The position numbers and the translations under genes were made by a program. This document shows, one piece after another, positions 61,201 to 64,000 of a DNA stretch of 64,000 nucleotides. Below the pieces are notes generated by a model that worked only from the letters and a program-made list of their open reading frames with translations, searched no databases and had not been told where the DNA came from. This DNA comes from Posidonia oceanica (taxonomy: Eukaryota; Streptophyta; Magnoliopsida; Alismatales; Posidoniaceae). The stretch lies in contig JAZBRS010000076.1 of NCBI GenBank assembly GCA_037176725.1, positions 120,547,001 to 120,611,000 of the forward strand, written 5' to 3'. Each line of letters begins with the position of its first letter. Position 1 is the stretch's first letter.

Positions 61201-64000
61201 TTGATAAGGCTTGCACTTATCATTCCTGACCTCTCCCTGTGTCTTGATAGGGCTTGCACTGTCATTCCTAGCCATCCGGTCTTGATAAGGCTTGCACTTA
61301 TAAGTCTAGACCTCATCTAGGACTTGGTAGGGCATGCACCTATCATTCCCGGTGGTCTGGTTTTGATAAGGCTTGCAGTTATCATTCTTGAGAACTTCCG
61401 GGTCATGTTAGGCCATGCACCAGTCATTCCTGGCGGACAAGTCTTGATAAGGCTTGCACTTATCATTCCTAACCTCTCCCTTGGTCTTGATAGGGCTTGC
61501 ACCTATCAGTCCAAGCGGTCCGGTCGTGATAAGGCTTGCAGTTATCATTCCTGACCTCTTCTGGGCCATGATAGGGCTTGCGCCTATCTTTCTTGGCGGT
61601 CCGGTCTTGATCAGGCTTGCTCATATCATTCCTAACCTCTTCCTAGTCTTGATAGGGCATGTAGCTATCATTCCTGGTGGTCCGGTCTTGATATGCCATG
61701 CACTTAACATTCCTGACCTCTTACGGGTCTTGATAGGGCTTGCACCTATCATTCCTGGTGGTCCGGTCTTGATAAGGCCAGCACTTGTTGTTCCTGACCA
61801 ATTTTGGGTCTTGATAGGGCTTGCACCTAACATTCCTAGTGGTCCGGTCTTGGTAAGGCATGCACTTACCATTCCTGACCTCTTCCGGGTCTTGATAGCA
61901 CTTGCTCCTATCATTCCTGGCGGTCTGGTCATGATAAGGCTTGCACTTATCTTTCCTGACCTCTCCAAGGGTCATGATAGGGCTTGCACCTATCATTCTT
62001 GGCGGTTCAGTCTTGATAAGGCTTGCACTTATCATTCCTGACCTCTCCCTCGGTCTTGATTGGGCTTGTACCTATCATTCCTGGCGGTCCGGTCTTGATA
62101 AGGCTTGCACTTATCAGTCCAGACCTCTTCCAGGAATTGATAGGGCTTGCACCTATCATTCCTGGCAGTCTGGTCTTGATAAGGCTTGCACTTATCATTC
62201 CTGACCTCTTCCGGGTCAAGATAAGGCTACCCCCTAACATTCCTGGTGGTCTGGTCTTGACAAGGCATGCACATATCATTCCAGTCCTCCTCCGGGTCTT
62301 GATAGGGCTTGCGCATAACTTTCCAGGTGGTCTGGCCTTGATAAGGCTTGCACATATCATTCCTGACCTCTTCCGGTTCATGATAGGGCTTGCACCAATC
62401 ATTCCAGGTGGTCCCGTCGTGATAAGGCTTGCACGAACCATTCCTGACCACTCTTTGAGTCTTGATAGCGCTTGCACATGTCATTCCTGGTGGTCCTGCT
62501 TAGATAAGGCTTGCACTTATCATTCCTGACCTCTTCCAGGTCTTGATAGGTCTTGCACCAATCATTCTTGGCGGTCCGGTCATGATTAGGGTTGCACGAA
62601 TCATTCCTGACCTCCCTCTGGGTCAAGATTGCGCTTGCACCTATCATTCCTAGTGGTCCTGTTTTGATAAGGATTGCACTAATCATTCCTGACCTCTTCC
62701 GGGTATTGCTTGGGCTTGCGCCTATCATTCCTGGTGGTCTGGTTTGATAAGGCTTGCACTTATCAATGCTGACCTCATTCAGGTCTTGATTGGGCTTGCA
62801 CCATTCATTCCTGGTGGTCCGGTCTTGAGAAGGATTGCGCTAATCATTCCTGACCTCTTCTGGGTCTGGATAGGGCATGGACCTACCATTCCTGGCGGTC
62901 TGGTCATGATAAGGTTTGCACCAATCATTCCTGACCTCTTCTGGGTCTTGATAGGACTTGCACGTATCATTCCTAGCGGTTCGGCCTTGATAAGTCTTGC
63001 ACTTATCATTCTAGACCAATTCCGGGTCTTGGTAGGGCTTGAACCTATCACACCTGGCGGTCCGATCTTGATAAGGCTTGCACTAATCATTCCTGACCTC
63101 TTCCGGGTCTTGATAAGGCTTGCACCAATCATTCCTGGCGGTCCGGTATTGATAAGGCTTGCAGTTTTCATTCCTGACCTCTACCAGGTCTTGCTAGGGC
63201 TTGCGCCTATCTTTCCTGGCGGTCCGGTCTTGATAAAGCTTGCACTAATCATTCCAGACCTCCTCAGGGTCATGATAGGGCTTGTAGCTATCTTTCCAAG
63301 CTGTTCGGTCTTGATAAGGCTTGCACATAACATTCCCGACCTGTTATGGGTCCTGATTGGGCTTGCACCAATCTTTCCTACCGGTCCGGCCTTGATAAGG
63401 CATGCACTTATCGTTCCGGACCTCTTCAGGGTCTTGATATGGCTTGCACCTAACATTCCTAGCGGTCCGGTCATGATAAGGCTTGCAGTCATCATTCCTG
63501 ACCACTTCCGGGTCTTGATGGCGCTTGCTCCTGTCATTCCTGGTGGTCCGATCATGATAAGGCTTGCATTTATCTTTCCTAACCTCTCCAAGGGTCTTGT
63601 TAGGGCATGCACCTATCATTCCTGGCGGTCCGGTCTTGATAAGGCTTGCACTTATCATTCCTGACGTCTTCTGGGACATGATAGGGCTTGCGCCTATCAT
63701 TCCTAGCAGTCCGGTCTTGGTAAGGCTTGCACTTAACATTCCAGACCTCTTCCATGTATTGATAGGGTTTGCACCTATCATTGCTGGCGGTCCGGTCATG
63801 ATAGGGCTCGCACTTATCGTTCCTGACCTCTTCCGAGCCTTGATAGGGCTTGCACCAATCATTCCTGGCGGTCCAGTTGTGTTAAGGCATGCACTGAACA
63901 TTTCTAACCTCTCTCTGGGTCTTGATAGCGCTTGCACATATCATTCCTGGTGGCCCTGTTTTGATAAGGCTTGCACTTATCGTTCCTGACCTCTTCTGTG
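55288..64000 (+). repeat. Satellite DNA array, right block, same family
   Basis: The same ~81-bp A+B unit resumes at ATAAGG (55,288), in the same orientation as the left array, and runs to the window edge, so the array continues outside. About 107 units are present. Its first ~0.9 kb (55,288-56,200) recurs at 63,071-64,000 with an offset of 7,782-7,783 bp, about 96 units. No coding sequence or other insert is present. Confidence 0.98.
55905..62776 (+). repeat. Higher-order repeat block H5, right copy
   Basis: Longer counterpart of 44,850-49,424. About 17 units at 56,820-58,190 have no partner at the equivalent place in the left copy. Further net gains lie between the equivalents of 47.4-48.4 kb and of 48.7-49.4 kb. 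Beyond 62,776 the array continues without interruption, so it records the uninterrupted state of the left junction. Confidence 0.88.

Noticed and set aside
1..64000. CENP-B box or other named centromere motif
   Set aside because: No match to the CENP-B box consensus as I know it in the satellite unit. A centromeric role cannot be claimed from sequence alone.
1..64000. tRNA, rRNA or 5S gene within the repeat
   Set aside because: The unit has no A/B box pair or rRNA-like sequence. The GATAAG/CTTATC hairpin is too short to be a tRNA arm set.

Overview
This window is plant repetitive DNA with no protein-coding gene I can support. About 58 of the 64 kb is one satellite family, present as two head-to-tail arrays in the same orientation (1-49,424 and 55,288-64,000). 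They are separated by 5.86 kb of unrelated sequence that reads as one very long LTR of a Ty3/gypsy retrotransposon, probably Tat/Ogre lineage, with short pieces of the element's internal region still attached on both sides. An angiosperm nuclear genome (pericentromeric or other heterochromatin) is the best fit. The reasons are the satellite architecture, the CpG decay pattern, the Tat-like LTR 3' end and the tRNA-Arg-like primer binding site. I cannot name a species.

The satellite unit is about 81 bp (82 bp in some variants) and is itself a dimer of two related halves, A (about 42 bp) and B (about 39 bp). Each half starts with a perfect 7-bp inverted repeat around the same 7-nt loop. The two stems differ by a compensated base pair (TGATAAG/CTTATCA in A, TGATAGG/CCTATCA in B). 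Variation between units is concentrated at the unit's three CpG sites, as C-to-T or G-to-A changes. Because 81 is divisible by 3, stop-free frames run through many units on both strands. These give long pseudo-ORFs of hydrophobic 27-residue repeats, which are an artefact.

Above the 81-bp level the array has higher-order structure. Marker units recur every 7-8 kb (for example at 14,922, 22,543, 30,290 and 37,300). The first 6.7 kb reappears at 14,878-21,630. A 14-unit block of 1.13 kb is tandemly duplicated at 39.5-41.7 kb. The 4.6 kb left of the LTR (44,850-49,424) reappears to its right (55,905-62,776) with extra units inserted.

The 5.86-kb block runs: 100 bp of presumed 3' internal sequence with a hairpin and polypurine tract (49,425-49,524), an LTR from TG to CA (49,525-55,161), a primer binding site (55,165-55,175), then about 110 bp of 5' leader (to 55,287). 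A solo LTR should have no internal sequence. Compared with an uninterrupted higher-order copy at 62.7-63.1 kb, the block replaces about 294 bp of satellite with no target-site duplication. This points to capture of a one-LTR circle, or to collapse of a tandem element, rather than ordinary integration. This junction, together with the nested satellite organisation, is the most interesting part of the window.
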